Assembly (NCBI GenBank): GCA_964646815.1
Contig: CAZYFH010000001.1
Span: forward strand, 62,001-126,000
Direction of reading: 5' to 3'
Length of the DNA: 64,000 nt
Source of the DNA: CAZYFH01 sp964646815
GTDB taxonomy: Bacteria > Acidobacteriota > Vicinamibacteria > Vicinamibacterales > UBA8438
Shown here: positions 1 to 9,060 of the stretch, piece after piece
Position numbering within the stretch: the first letter of the stretch is position 1
How the letters are laid out: the number at the start of each line of letters is the position of its first letter
Position numbers and translations under genes: made by a program
The notes under the pieces: model-generated
Databases searched by the model: none
What the model was told of the DNA's origin: nothing
Seen by the model: the letters and a program-made list of their open reading frames with translations, nothing else

Positions 1-140
1 AGGTTCTCTGCCTTATCGAGGCGATGAAACTGATGAACGAGATCGATGCGGAAGATGATGGGGAGGTCGATGAGATCTTCGTCGAGAACGAACAGGCCGT
101 GCAATACGGCGATCGGCTGTTCGCGATCAAGACGGGGTGA
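1..140 (+). CDS. accB: Biotin carboxyl carrier protein, C-terminal part (cut by window edge)
   Basis: The frame beginning at base 3 reads 45 codons to a TGA at 138-140. It contains the biotinylation motif EAMKLMNEI, with the lysine that carries biotin encoded at 27-29. In known BCCPs the remainder forms the biotinyl (lipoyl-like) domain that swings biotin between biotin carboxylase and carboxyltransferase in acetyl-CoA carboxylase. The residues that follow (GEVDEIFVENEQAV, then YGDRLFAI) match the second half of that fold. The gene lies 37 bases before accC on the same strand, the common accB-accC order. The N-terminal part is outside the window. Confidence 0.95.
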   Translation, partial: VLCLIEAMKLMNEIDAEDDGEVDEIFVENEQAVQYGDRLFAIKTG

Positions 141-177
141 GTGAGGACGTTTCTGTTCGGTCCGAGGTCGGCACCGA

Positions 178-1542
178 ATGTCGCGGATGTTCAAGAAGAT
201 TCTGATCGCCAACCGAGGCGAGGTTGCCCTCCGGATCCTTGCGGCGTGCCACGAGCTGGGGATTACGGCGGTGGCAGTCTATTCAGTCGCCGACCGTAAC
301 GCGCGGCACGTCCGGTTGGCCGATGAAACCGTCTGCATCGGGCCGGCGCCACCGATCGACAGCTATCTGAGCGGCCCCGCGATCATCGAGGCGGCAGTGC
401 AAACGCGCGCAGATGCCGTTCACCCCGGCTACGGATTCCTGTCGGAAAGCGCCGCGCTGTCAGACGCATGCACTGCTCGCGGGGTGACCTTTATCGGCCC
501 TCCCTCGGCGGTGCTGCGCCTCACGGGTGACAAGGTGGGCGCGCGCGTCGCGATGCGGCGCGCGGGTCTCTCCGTCTTGCCCGGGACAGAAACGGCGATC
601 GAGACGACGGCTCAGCTGCACGACGCGGCCCGCGGCATTGGGTACCCGCTGATCATTAAGGCGCGCGCAGGCGGTGGTGGGCGTGGGCTTCGGGTGGTCA
701 ACGAACCTGACATGATCGAACCAGCCTGGGCGACGGCCGGACGCGAGGCCGAGAGGGCATTCGGCAACGGTGAGCTGTATCTCGAGCGGTACCTGGTGTC
801 GCCGCGGCACATCGAGGTTCAGGTCCTGGCAGACGATACGGGAGCAGCGGTCCTGCTCGGGGAGCGCGAGTGCTCGATCCAGCGTCGACACCAGAAGATT
901 CTTGAGGAGTCACCCAGTCTTGCGCTGGACGATGTGGCCCGCCAGGAACTGGGACGGCGGGTGGCCGACGCCGTGCGAGCGGTGGGGTATCGGAACGCCG
1001 GGACGTTCGAGTTCCTCCAGGATGAGCGCGGGCAGCTCCATTTCCTCGAAGTGAACGCGCGCCTGCAAGTTGAGCACCCGGTCACGGAGATGGTGACCGG
1101 TGTCGACATCGTCAAGGAGCAGATTCGCATCGCCGCGGGAGATGGGCTCTCCCTGCCGCCGGTGGACATGACGCCGTCCGGTCACGCGATCGAGTGCCGT
1201 GTGAATGCGGAGAGCCCGCTCACCCTCCGGCCGACCCCTGGTGTGATCACGGCGTTCAGTGTGCCGGGCGGAGATGGTCCAGGTGTCCGGGTCGACAGCG
1301 CCATGGAAGCCGGCTGCGAAGTGACGCCACACTACGACTCGCTGGTGGCCAAGGTGATTACGCACGGGCGTGATCGCACGGAGGCGATCGCACGTATGCG
1401 GCGGGTGCTGCAGACGACCATCATCGAGGGGATTGAGACCACGATCCCGCTCCACCTACGCATCCTCGACGATCCGGAGTTTCGCGCGGGGCATCTCAGC
1501 ACCGCGTTCATCGAGCGATTCATAGTCGAGGTTGGAGGCTAG
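178..1542 (+). CDS. accC: Biotin carboxylase subunit of acetyl-CoA carboxylase
   Basis: This enzyme carboxylates biotin on BCCP with ATP and bicarbonate, the first half of malonyl-CoA synthesis in the cytoplasm. The 454-residue protein has the normal length. Visible signatures are the N-terminal ANRGEVALRI of the carboxylase fold, the glycine-rich ATP-grasp loop GGGGRGLRVV near residue 165, ECSIQRRHQKILEESPS, and the catalytic stretch NARLQVEHPVTEMVTG. The ATG at 178 has GAGG ten bases upstream; an in-frame ATG at 187 would give a start more like other AccC proteins. It follows accB, and its stop overlaps the thiE start by one base, so the three genes are probably co-transcribed. Confidence 0.96.
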   Translation: MSRMFKKILIANRGEVALRILAACHELGITAVAVYSVADRNARHVRLADETVCIGPAPPIDSYLSGPAIIEAAVQTRADAVHPGYGFLSESAALSDACTARGVTFIGPPSAVLRLTGDKVGARVAMRRAGLSVLPGTETAIETTAQLHDAARGIGYPLIIKARAGGGGRGLRVVNEPDMIEPAWATAGREAERAFGNGELYLERYLVSPRHIEVQVLADDTGAAVLLGERECSIQRRHQKILEESPSLALDDVARQELGRRVADAVRAVGYRNAGTFEFLQDERGQLHFLEVNARLQVEHPVTEMVTGVDIVKEQIRIAAGDGLSLPPVDMTPSGHAIECRVNAESPLTLRPTPGVITAFSVPGGDGPGVRVDSAMEAGCEVTPHYDSLVAKVITHGRDRTEAIARMRRVLQTTIIEGIETTIPLHLRILDDPEFRAGHLSTAFIERFIVEVGG

Positions 1543-2180
1543 TGCGTCTCCCACCGCTCTATGCGATCGTCGATGTGGCGACGGCCGTCGCTCACGGCTG
1601 GAAGGTCGTCGACCTCGCGGCGGCGTATCTCGCGGGCGGGGCGCGGTGGATTCAGCTCCGCGGTGGCGACACACCCACGGGAGCGCTACTGCGGTGGTGC
1701 GATCAGATCGTCGAGCGTGCGGCGCGATATGGCGCGACCGTGATCGTCAATGACCGTCCCGATCTCGCACGGCTTGCCGGCGCCGACGGGGTGCACGTCG
1801 GACAGCAGGACCTGCCTGTGGCCACTGTCCGGCGCCAACTTGGGGAGACCGGACTCATCGGTCTCTCGACGCACACGCCAGGTGAGATCGCGGAGGCTCA
1901 ATCACGAGCGTTCGACTATGTGGCCGTGGGACCGGTGTATGGCACGACCACAAAGAGCACGGGATATGCGGCGACCGGACTGACGGCGGTCCGGGGGGCC
2001 GCCGCCGGCGGGCGACCGGTGGTGGCCATCGGCGGCATCACACTCGAGCGAGCGCCCGCCGTTCTCGGCGCCGGGGCATCCGCGGTCGCGATTATCTCCG
2101 ATCTGTTGTGTCACGGCGATCCGGAACGGCGTGTGCGCGCTTACGTCGACACGCTCCGGGTGCCAGACGACCCGAAGTAG
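1542..2180 (+). CDS. thiE: Thiamine-phosphate synthase
   Basis: ThiE joins the pyrimidine and thiazole phosphates to make thiamine phosphate. The 212-residue TIM-barrel protein shows VNDRPDLARLAGADGVHVGQQDLP, the phosphate-binding GPVYGTTTKS with its conserved lysine, and the C-terminal AIGGI. The start is a GTG whose first base is the last base of the accC TAG, implying translational coupling. In place of the usual QxRxK strand motif it reads QLRGGDTP, so the lysine normally near the pyrophosphate is glycine; the rest of the site looks intact. The last 40 bases overlap the 3' end of the convergent transporter gene. No TPP riboswitch can fit ahead of it inside the operon. Confidence 0.9.
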   Translation: MRLPPLYAIVDVATAVAHGWKVVDLAAAYLAGGARWIQLRGGDTPTGALLRWCDQIVERAARYGATVIVNDRPDLARLAGADGVHVGQQDLPVATVRRQLGETGLIGLSTHTPGEIAEAQSRAFDYVAVGPVYGTTTKSTGYAATGLTAVRGAAAGGRPVVAIGGITLERAPAVLGAGASAVAIISDLLCHGDPERRVRAYVDTLRVPDDPK

Positions 2181-3547
2181 TCGCGCGTGAGCGTGCGCAC
2201 CGTCCCGACGAGAAACGCTATCCCGATGAGATTGGGGAAGGCCATGAAGCCGTTCAGGAGGGTGCCGATGGCCCACACGAGCGGCACCGACACCAGTGCC
2301 CCCACCAGAATCATCACCGTGAACACCAAGCGATACCAGGGAATGACGCGTGACCCGAACATGAATTCCACACACTTTTCGCCGTAATACGACCATCCGA
2401 TCAGCGTCGAAAAGCCAAAGAGGAAGGAGCAGAGCGCCACCAGGAGGGACGCAAGCGGTACCGATGTGCTCAGCGCCGCCGCGGTCAGATCGCCGCTCGC
2501 CCCTTGATAGGCTGGATCGGTCCAGAGTCCCGAGGCCAAAATGACGAAGGCGGTCATCGAGCAGACGACGATGGTGTCTACGAAAACCTCGAAGATCCCC
2601 ACGACACCCTGCTGGGAGGGGTGATCGACCTTCGCGATGCCGTGTGCGATCGGGGCGCTCCCCATGCCCGCCTCGTTCGAGAGCACGCCGCGACTGACGC
2701 CGGCGGCGATGACCTGCGCCAGCGTGGCACCGGCGAAGCCTCCAATCGCCGCCGACGGCGTGAGTGCACTGGTCATGATCTGCGCAACGACAGTCGGAAT
2801 CGCCGTCAGGTTCAGCAGGATGTAGAGCGACGCGGTCAGCACGTAGACGACGAGCATGGCGGGAACCAGGCGCTCCGCAACGGTGGCAATTCGCCGGATC
2901 CCCCCGAGCAGCACTAGCCCGACCGTGACCGTGATGAGGAGGCCGGGCACCCAGAGCGGCACCTCGATCCCGACGACGGTGCGCGCCGCTTCGGCAAAGG
3001 TGCGCGCGATGGTGTTCGACTGTGCCATGTTGCCGGTTCCGAACAGTGCGGTGCAGGCGCCAAAGAAGGCGAACATATAGGCGAGCACCGATCCCAGCCG
3101 GCGGTTCGGCACGCCGCGGGTGATGTAGTACATCGGACCGCTCGCGAGCTCACCCGTTTCCCTCCTGACACGGAAGTGGACGCCGGCGACCGCTTCGGCG
3201 TACTTCGTCGCCATGCCGAGGGCAGCGGTGACCCACATCCAGAACACGGCGCCGGGACCACCGATCAGGATCGCTGTGGCGACACCGCCGATGTTGCCGT
3301 TGCCGACGGTTGATGCCAATGCCGTCGAGAGGGCCTGGAACTGCGTGATGGTGCCGTCGCCCTGCTCCGGTGCCCCCCGGATGAACGCGCCGCCGATGAC
3401 CATCCGCACGGCGATGGGGAAGCGGCGGATCTGCACCACCCCGGTCATTACCGTGATGAGCCCGCCGACGACGACGAGCACGAGCGGCATCGCGAACGGT
3501 TGCCAGACCAAGTCGTTGAGGTCGAGGACGCGGTCAGTCAGGCTCAT
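2141..3547 (-). CDS. Sodium:alanine/glycine symporter, AGCS family
   Basis: The 468-residue multi-spanning inner-membrane protein belongs to the AGCS (AlsT/DagA) family, which couples alanine or glycine uptake to sodium. It has the signatures GNGNIGGVATAI, KYAEAVAGVHFRVR, GPMYYITRG and VLSNEAGMGSAPIAH, and about ten hydrophobic helices. The ATG at 3547 overlaps the stop of the upstream transporter gene as TAATG, so I chose it over a longer in-frame extension lacking family similarity. The actual substrate cannot be told from sequence. The 3' end runs 40 bases into thiE on the opposite strand. Confidence 0.9.
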   Translation of the reverse strand: MSLTDRVLDLNDLVWQPFAMPLVLVVVGGLITVMTGVVQIRRFPIAVRMVIGGAFIRGAPEQGDGTITQFQALSTALASTVGNGNIGGVATAILIGGPGAVFWMWVTAALGMATKYAEAVAGVHFRVRRETGELASGPMYYITRGVPNRRLGSVLAYMFAFFGACTALFGTGNMAQSNTIARTFAEAARTVVGIEVPLWVPGLLITVTVGLVLLGGIRRIATVAERLVPAMLVVYVLTASLYILLNLTAIPTVVAQIMTSALTPSAAIGGFAGATLAQVIAAGVSRGVLSNEAGMGSAPIAHGIAKVDHPSQQGVVGIFEVFVDTIVVCSMTAFVILASGLWTDPAYQGASGDLTAAALSTSVPLASLLVALCSFLFGFSTLIGWSYYGEKCVEFMFGSRVIPWYRLVFTVMILVGALVSVPLVWAIGTLLNGFMAFPNLIGIAFLVGTVRTLTRDYFGSSGTRSVST

Positions 3548-4914
3548 TACAGCATTCCGTAGACGGTAGCGGCGATTATCACAAAGATGGCCGAGGGGCA
3601 CACCCAGCGAATCAAGACACTCCAGAGGCCGGTCGCCGGGAACCACGCGCCGTCGGTCTGGAGCTCCTCGAGTGCGCGATCGACGCGCCAGATCCAGCCG
3701 ACGAAGACCGCGATCAGGAGACCACCGATCGGAAGAGCAAAGTCATTCCAGACGGTCCCCATCAGCGTCAGGAAGTCGATGCCCACTCCGGGGACGGCCG
3801 TCAGCCATCCGACCGCACCGTTCCCGAAGGCCGAGGGGAGCGCGAGCGCGAAGACGGCCAGGGTGACCACCGCCACTGCGCGCGGGCGCGACCAGCGACG
3901 CGTATCGACGAAGTGCGCGACTGGCACCTCGAGCAACGAGATGGTTGACGTCAACGCGGCCATCGTCAGGAGGACGAAGAATGCGGCTCCGAAGAGCTGT
4001 CCGCCCGGCAACGTCGCGAATAGCCGCGGGAGCACCGTGAAGATGAGTCCGGGTCCGCTGCTGCTCGGGTCGAAGCCGGCGATCGAGAACCCGGCCGGAA
4101 AGATGATGAAGCCCGCGAGGAGCGCGATCGAGGTGTCGAGCAGAACCACCCACAGGGCACACCCGGCGATCCCATCTCGTTTCGCGAGATAACTGCCGTA
4201 GGTGATCATCGTGCCCATGCCGAGGCTGAGCGAGAAGAATGCCTGGCCGAGCGCGGCCCTGAAGACGTTGACGTCGAAGATGCGCGAGACATTGGGCCGC
4301 AGGTAGTATGCGAGCCCATCAGCGGCCCCGGGGAGCGTGAGCGCTCGAACGGCGAGCAGGAGCAGCAATGCAATGAGTGCGGGCATGAGCAGTTTTGTGA
4401 CCCGCTCGATCCCCGCGCGCACGCCACCGAGCAACACACCGGCGGTGACTGCGAGCACCAATAAGGCTAGCGCGGCGCTGGCGGGTCCGTTCGCCGTGAA
4501 GGTGGCGAAGAAGCCGCCGACGGCGTCCGGATCCCCGATCACCGCGCCGGTCGCGGTAAACCAAATGTAGGCGATGGTCCAGCCCGCGATCACGCAATAA
4601 AATGACAGGATGCCTGCACCGGCGAAGACGCCGACCGCGCCGGCGAGCCACCACGCGCTGCCTGGCGACAGGGTGTTGAACGAGCCCACAGGACTTTGGT
4701 GGGTCCGTCGGCCGAGCGCGAGTTCGCCGACCATGATCGGGAAGCAGATTAAGAAGACGCAGGCGAGATAGACGACGACAAACGCCGCGCCACCACCCTG
4801 GCCGACTTGTGTAGGGAAGCCCCAGATATTGCCGAGCCCGACGGCCGACCCGGCCGCCGCGAGGATGAAGCCAGCGCGTGAGCCCCAGGTGCCACGGTTG
4901 GATCCGTTGGTCAT
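3547..4914 (-). CDS. Neurotransmitter:sodium symporter (NSS/SNF) family transporter
   Basis: This is a LeuT-type sodium-dependent amino-acid transporter of about 455 residues. The first helix has the family signature GSAVGLGNIWGFPTQVGQGGG, which in LeuT forms the sodium and substrate site, followed by GELALGRRTHQSP and about eleven membrane segments. The ATG at 4914 directly precedes TNGSNRGTWGSRAGF, the typical start of this family. It is the first gene of a two-transporter operon whose second gene (AGCS) overlaps it by one base. Pairing two unrelated sodium symporters suggests scavenging of amino acids or peptide breakdown products, which is inference. Confidence 0.9.
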   Translation of the reverse strand: MTNGSNRGTWGSRAGFILAAAGSAVGLGNIWGFPTQVGQGGGAAFVVVYLACVFLICFPIMVGELALGRRTHQSPVGSFNTLSPGSAWWLAGAVGVFAGAGILSFYCVIAGWTIAYIWFTATGAVIGDPDAVGGFFATFTANGPASAALALLVLAVTAGVLLGGVRAGIERVTKLLMPALIALLLLLAVRALTLPGAADGLAYYLRPNVSRIFDVNVFRAALGQAFFSLSLGMGTMITYGSYLAKRDGIAGCALWVVLLDTSIALLAGFIIFPAGFSIAGFDPSSSGPGLIFTVLPRLFATLPGGQLFGAAFFVLLTMAALTSTISLLEVPVAHFVDTRRWSRPRAVAVVTLAVFALALPSAFGNGAVGWLTAVPGVGIDFLTLMGTVWNDFALPIGGLLIAVFVGWIWRVDRALEELQTDGAWFPATGLWSVLIRWVCPSAIFVIIAATVYGML

Positions 4915-4924
4915 CGGAACTAGT

Positions 4925-4960
4925 CGGGGCTTCGCCCCGAACCCCAAGCGGACGCTCCGC
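4925..4960. repeat. Two adjacent small hairpins (REP-like element)
   Basis: Bases 4925-4939 form CGGGGC-TTC-GCCCCG with a perfect 6-bp stem. Bases 4948-4960 form GCGGA-CGC-TCCGC with a perfect 5-bp stem. They lie in the gap between the divergent NSS transporter and folD, just upstream of the transporter start. I saw no second copy in the window. The sequence resembles short palindromic repeats scattered in GC-rich genomes, but the class is not identified. Confidence 0.4.
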
Positions 4961-5148
4961 GGGGTCCACGGGAGCCCCACTCCGCGCCCGCGAGGCGCAG
5001 GGCGCGCCTTGGCCGTTTCCCGACGGTCCGCAACGGGTACGGAATCCTCGTGTCGTGCCGCATAACGGCCTAATGGTCGCGCGGCATTTTACTGAAACTC
5101 CGAGTAAACTCGAAACTTTCTCCATTAGGGAAGACTAAGGACGAGGAG

Positions 5149-6099
5149 ATGGTGCACGAGACGCGCGCCCGCCTGCTGGACGGCGCCGCCGTCGCAGCTG
5201 AGATTCGCGGAGGGCTGCCGCCGCGCATCGCGGCGTTCGCCGGTGCTGAGGGCCGCCCGCCGACGTTGGGCCTGCTCCTCGCTGGCAAAGATCCGGGGTC
5301 GGAAGTCTATGTCCGTGGGAAGATCAAGCAGAGCGAAGGGCTTGGCATGAAGACCGACCTTCGGCGGTTGCCAGAGAACGCCAGTTTTGAGGACGCGCTG
5401 GCCATCGTCGATACGTTCAATCGCAATGACGAGGTCGACGGTATCCTCGTTCAGTCGCCGTTGCCCGGCGGGATGGGCGACGACGCGGAGGCGCGGATCT
5501 TTGACGCGATCCACCCGGCCAAGGACGTCGACGGGTTCCATCCGGTCAATGCGGGGCGGCTGGTGCAGAAGCGCCCGTCGCTGGCTCCCTGTACACCGTT
5601 AGGTGTGATGGTGATGCTGGACAAGGCGGGGATAGAGGTGCAGGGTCGTCGCGCGGTGGTCATCGGGCGGAGCGACATCGTCGGCAAGCCGATGGCCTTG
5701 TTGCTGCTTCATCATCACGCGACGGTGACCATTTGTCATTCGAAGACCGTCGACTTGCCGGCGGTGGCGGCGACAGCTGACATTCTCGTCGCAGCCATTG
5801 GACGACCGGCGTTCGTGACGCCGGCGTTCGTCAAGCCGGGCGCGACCGTGATCGACGTCGGCACGAACTCCCTGAGCGACCGCGACCAGGTGATGGAGAT
5901 CTTCGGCGCTGGGTCGCGGAAAATGAGCGCGTTTGACAAGCGCGGCCGCGTGCTGTCGGGTGACGTGCATCCGGACGTGGCGTCGGTAGCGGGAGCGCTC
6001 ACGCCGGTCCCTGGTGGCGTCGGGCCGCTGACGATCGCGATGTTGCTCTCCAACACCGTGTGCGCGGCGGAGGAGCGGCTCCGCGGTCGCGCGGGCTGA
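5149..6099 (+). CDS. folD: Methylenetetrahydrofolate dehydrogenase / methenyltetrahydrofolate cyclohydrolase
   Basis: FolD interconverts 5,10-methylene-, methenyl- and 10-formyl-tetrahydrofolate, supplying one-carbon units for purines and formyl-Met. The 316-residue protein carries the catalytic segment SEVYVRGKIKQSEGLGM (lysine in YxxxK-type position), the QSPLPGG and DVDGFHPVN motifs, the NADP loop GRSDIVGKPMALLL, and the C-terminal TPVPGGVGPLTIAMLL. Start ATG 5149 has AAGGA seven bases upstream. It is divergent from the NSS transporter and convergent with coaE, so it appears to be a single-gene unit. Confidence 0.96.
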   Translation: MVHETRARLLDGAAVAAEIRGGLPPRIAAFAGAEGRPPTLGLLLAGKDPGSEVYVRGKIKQSEGLGMKTDLRRLPENASFEDALAIVDTFNRNDEVDGILVQSPLPGGMGDDAEARIFDAIHPAKDVDGFHPVNAGRLVQKRPSLAPCTPLGVMVMLDKAGIEVQGRRAVVIGRSDIVGKPMALLLLHHHATVTICHSKTVDLPAVAATADILVAAIGRPAFVTPAFVKPGATVIDVGTNSLSDRDQVMEIFGAGSRKMSAFDKRGRVLSGDVHPDVASVAGALTPVPGGVGPLTIAMLLSNTVCAAEERLRGRAG

Positions 6100-6182
6100 T
6101 CCGTCTTGCTCCCCTCGTCTCGCCCGCCAGGCGGGCGATTGGCGGTCAGAGTGATACAAGTCGCCACGGCCTCGGGACCGGG

Positions 6183-6785
6183 TTAGTCGCCACGCCGGAG
6201 CGCCGCCGAGATTTCGTCGACCCATCCTTCCGTCTCGACGAAGCTGCCGTCCGTGCGGATGATGAAATCCGCCTGTGCGACCTTGTCGTCGATGGGCAGC
6301 TGTGCCGCCAGTCGTTTCCGCGCGTCATCCTCTGAGAGCCCGTTACGGTCCATCACACGGGTAAGTTGCGTCTCCGGACGACACGCCGTCACGATGACGC
6401 GGTCGTACTCAGCGGCCCGGCCGGTCTCGAACAGGAGCGGGATGTCCGCGATCGCGAACTGGAGACCGGCCTCGGTCGCGCGGTCGTCGAACCAGTTCGC
6501 GATGGCCTTTCGGACCGGCGGGTGAACGATTGACTCGAGATCCGCGCGCGCTGCGTTGTCGGCGAATACGGTCGCGCCCAGGCGGGGGCGGTCGATCGAG
6601 CCGTCTTCGCGACATATACCGAATCCAAAACGCTTCCGTAGCGCGTGCCACGCGGGCTGGCCCGGCATCACGACCTCGCGCGCCAGGCGGTCGGCATCGA
6701 TGGTCGGAACGCCGCGGGCGCCGAGGAGGCGTAGAACATGCGACTTGCCGGTTGCGATCCCGCCGGTCAACGCAACTCGTAACAT
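6183..6785 (-). CDS. coaE: Dephospho-CoA kinase
   Basis: CoaE phosphorylates dephospho-CoA in the final step of coenzyme A synthesis. The 200-residue protein begins MLRVALTGGIATGKS, a P-loop at residues 8-15, followed by DADRLAREVV and DIPLLFETG, as in the family. I rejected the much longer upstream reading because it is proline/arginine-rich and overlaps lapB; the ATG at 6785 gives the family length. It is the last gene of the minus-strand kdsB-pyrG-kdsA-kdsD-lapB-coaE run, 37 bases after lapB. Confidence 0.94.
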   Translation of the reverse strand: MLRVALTGGIATGKSHVLRLLGARGVPTIDADRLAREVVMPGQPAWHALRKRFGFGICREDGSIDRPRLGATVFADNAARADLESIVHPPVRKAIANWFDDRATEAGLQFAIADIPLLFETGRAAEYDRVIVTACRPETQLTRVMDRNGLSEDDARKRLAAQLPIDDKVAQADFIIRTDGSFVETEGWVDEISAALRRGD

Positions 6786-6822
6786 GTCATGTCCGGCGCG
6801 CCTGGGCGGCGCCGCGGCGGCG

Positions 6823-8043
6823 TTACGCGGGTGTTTCCTCCGTGTCCTCGGCCGGTGCGATCCGCTCCTCGACGAACGTGTTCCATTCGTGGCACTGCGG
6901 GCACTGCCAGAGGAGCTCCGTGCTGCGATACCGGCACCGCATGCAGACGTGCGGGTCGAGATAGAACACGGCATCGCGCGTTAGCTCGACATAGCGCCGA
7001 ACGAGCGCTTGGTCGAAGTCGAGGGTCGTCAGCGTGCGCCAGATGGCCTGGTGCACGGCGAGGGCATGCGGATTATGGACCAGCGATTCGAAGAATGAAT
7101 CGAGTGCGTGCAGCGGGTGGCCCTTGTCGGCGAGGTGTCGGCCAAGAGCCAGCCGCGCACGCCAGTCCTGAGGATTCGCGTCGATGAGGCGCCGGCAGAG
7201 AGCATCGAAGCGGGCCGGACCATCCACCGCCGCGTAGGCAGCCCTGAGGCGGTCGAACGCGAGATATGCGCGTTCGGGCGCGTGACGGATGACCTGCTCC
7301 CAGATCGCGATGGCGTCCTTCGGGCGGCCGGCGGTCATGTGGACATCGCCCAGGTTAAGCGAGGCCGGCACGGCCTGTGCGTCGAGATCGAGCGCTGCTT
7401 TGAAATGCTCGATCGCCTGGTACGGGTCGTGTTCGCGGACGGCTTGCAGACCGAGCTCGTTCTCGAGAAACGCGAGGATCGCCTGGTCGCCTGACCGTTC
7501 TGCGTCCTCGGCGATGTCGTTCATCCGCACGCGGATGGCTCGGGCCTCCCGCCATTGGTGCTGCTCTTCGTGAAGCTTCTCGAGATTGAGCAGCGCGTAC
7601 TGACTGCCGGGATCCAGCTCGGTGACCTCGGAGAACGCCTGAAACGCCCGGTCAACGAACCCACCGCGCTTGAAGTCCAGGCCAAGGCAGAGCAGCACGT
7701 ACGCCTGCTCGCGCTTGCTGAGCTTCGGACGCTGCAGCAGGCCCTGGTGGAGTTGAATGGCCTTGCTGACCTGCCCGCGCTCGCGATACAGATTGCCCAG
7801 GATGAGGTGAATCTCGAGCGCCGTGGAATCGAGACCGGCGGCCTTCGTGAGCTCCTCGATCGCGAGGTCGATCTGATTCGAGACGAGGAAGTTGAGCCCG
7901 AGGAAATAGTGCGGTGATTCCCGGGCCTTGCGGCGGTCGACCCAGCGCCCGTCCTGGAGCTTGTACCGTTCCCACGCCTTGCCCGCCGCGAGGCCGATCA
8001 ACAGCGCAACGATCGTGGTGAGCAGCGTCAGGGTATCGGTCAT
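6823..8043 (-). CDS. lapB: LapB (YciM)-type TPR regulator of LPS synthesis
   Basis: In enterobacteria LapB controls LpxC turnover with FtsH and so sets LPS levels. This 406-residue protein has the same layout: an N-terminal membrane anchor (about residues 5-22), a string of TPR repeats through about residue 340, and a C-terminal rubredoxin-like metal knuckle with Cys367, Cys370, Cys381 and Cys384. Its place directly after kdsD and kdsA, in a Kdo operon, supports an envelope role. Whether it acts on an LpxC/FtsH pair here is inference, since neither gene is in the window. The start ATG 8043 is unambiguous. Confidence 0.88.
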   Translation of the reverse strand: MTDTLTLLTTIVALLIGLAAGKAWERYKLQDGRWVDRRKARESPHYFLGLNFLVSNQIDLAIEELTKAAGLDSTALEIHLILGNLYRERGQVSKAIQLHQGLLQRPKLSKREQAYVLLCLGLDFKRGGFVDRAFQAFSEVTELDPGSQYALLNLEKLHEEQHQWREARAIRVRMNDIAEDAERSGDQAILAFLENELGLQAVREHDPYQAIEHFKAALDLDAQAVPASLNLGDVHMTAGRPKDAIAIWEQVIRHAPERAYLAFDRLRAAYAAVDGPARFDALCRRLIDANPQDWRARLALGRHLADKGHPLHALDSFFESLVHNPHALAVHQAIWRTLTTLDFDQALVRRYVELTRDAVFYLDPHVCMRCRYRSTELLWQCPQCHEWNTFVEERIAPAEDTEETPA

Positions 8044-8063
8044 GACGTGGCCACCACGAAATC

Positions 8064-9044
8064 CTAGAACAGCTCGGTGCGCCAGAGATCGTGAAGGTGG
8101 ACCAGGCCCGCCAGACGGCCGTCGTCATCGAGCACGATCAACGACGTGACCCGATGCTCCTCCATGACCCGCAAGGCCTCGACGGCCAACATGGAGGTGG
8201 CAATCGTTAGCGGTGATGCCGTCATGACGTCGCCAGCGGTCAGCGCGAGCAGGTTCTGGCCTCCGGTGAGATGACGTCGTAAGTCGCCATCGGTGATGAT
8301 GCCTGCCAACGACCCGCTGTCCGTAGTCACGCAGGTCATGCCAAATCCGGCCCTCGACATGGTCGCGACCACGTCCGTCATCGGGGCATTGTTGTCGACG
8401 CGCGGGAGATCGTCCCCCCCGTGCATTAGGCGATCGACGCGCAGCAGTCGCTTGCCGAGCTGGCCGCCTGGATGCAGATGTGCAAAGTCTTCTTCCCGGA
8501 ATCCCTTCCTCACGAGTAAGGTCATCGCGAGGGCATCGCCCAGCGCAAGCGTGGCGGTCGTGCTTGCGGTCGGGACGAGATCCATCGGACAGGCCTCGAC
8601 GCTGACCCGGCAATCGAGCGTGACGTCGGCCGCGCGACCCAATGTGCTTGTCGGCGATCCGGTGAGCGCAACGATGCGCGCGCCGAGGCGGCGGATTGTC
8701 TCGAGGAGGCGCAGCAGTTCCGGCGTCTCGCCGCTGCGCGAGAGCGCCACGACGACATCGTCGTGCTGCAGGGCGCCGATATCGCCGTGGACGGCCTCGG
8801 CGGGATGAAGGAAGTGAGCCGGCGTTCCCGTACTCGAGAGCGTCGCGGCGATCTTGCGGGCAATGAGACCCGACTTGCCCATCCCCGTGACGATCACGCG
8901 GCCGTGGCAGTCTGCCAGCTGCTCGACTGCAGCGGTAAATCGCTCGTCGATCCGGTTGGCGAGGGCGAGTACCGCGTCGCCCTCGATCTTCAGCACGCGC
9001 CGCGCGAGGTCGAGGTCGGCGAGTAATGGTTCTGGCTTCGGCAT
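8064..9044 (-). CDS. kdsD: D-arabinose 5-phosphate isomerase (KpsF/GutQ family)
   Basis: The enzyme converts ribulose 5-phosphate to arabinose 5-phosphate, the sugar precursor of Kdo. The 326-residue protein has an N-terminal SIS domain (GMGKSGLIARKIAATLSSTG, SRSGETPE), the active-site HPGGQLGKRL, and two C-terminal CBS domains (about residues 205-265 and 270-326). This three-domain form is the biosynthetic type. It lies 17 bases from kdsA and 20 from lapB on the same strand, inside the Kdo operon. Confidence 0.94.
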   Translation of the reverse strand: MPKPEPLLADLDLARRVLKIEGDAVLALANRIDERFTAAVEQLADCHGRVIVTGMGKSGLIARKIAATLSSTGTPAHFLHPAEAVHGDIGALQHDDVVVALSRSGETPELLRLLETIRRLGARIVALTGSPTSTLGRAADVTLDCRVSVEACPMDLVPTASTTATLALGDALAMTLLVRKGFREEDFAHLHPGGQLGKRLLRVDRLMHGGDDLPRVDNNAPMTDVVATMSRAGFGMTCVTTDSGSLAGIITDGDLRRHLTGGQNLLALTAGDVMTASPLTIATSMLAVEALRVMEEHRVTSLIVLDDDGRLAGLVHLHDLWRTELF

Positions 9045-9060
9045 TGACCGCTACGCTCTG

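Noticed and set aside
1500..1545. TPP riboswitch controlling thiE
   Set aside because: thiE overlaps accC by one base, leaving no room for a leader.
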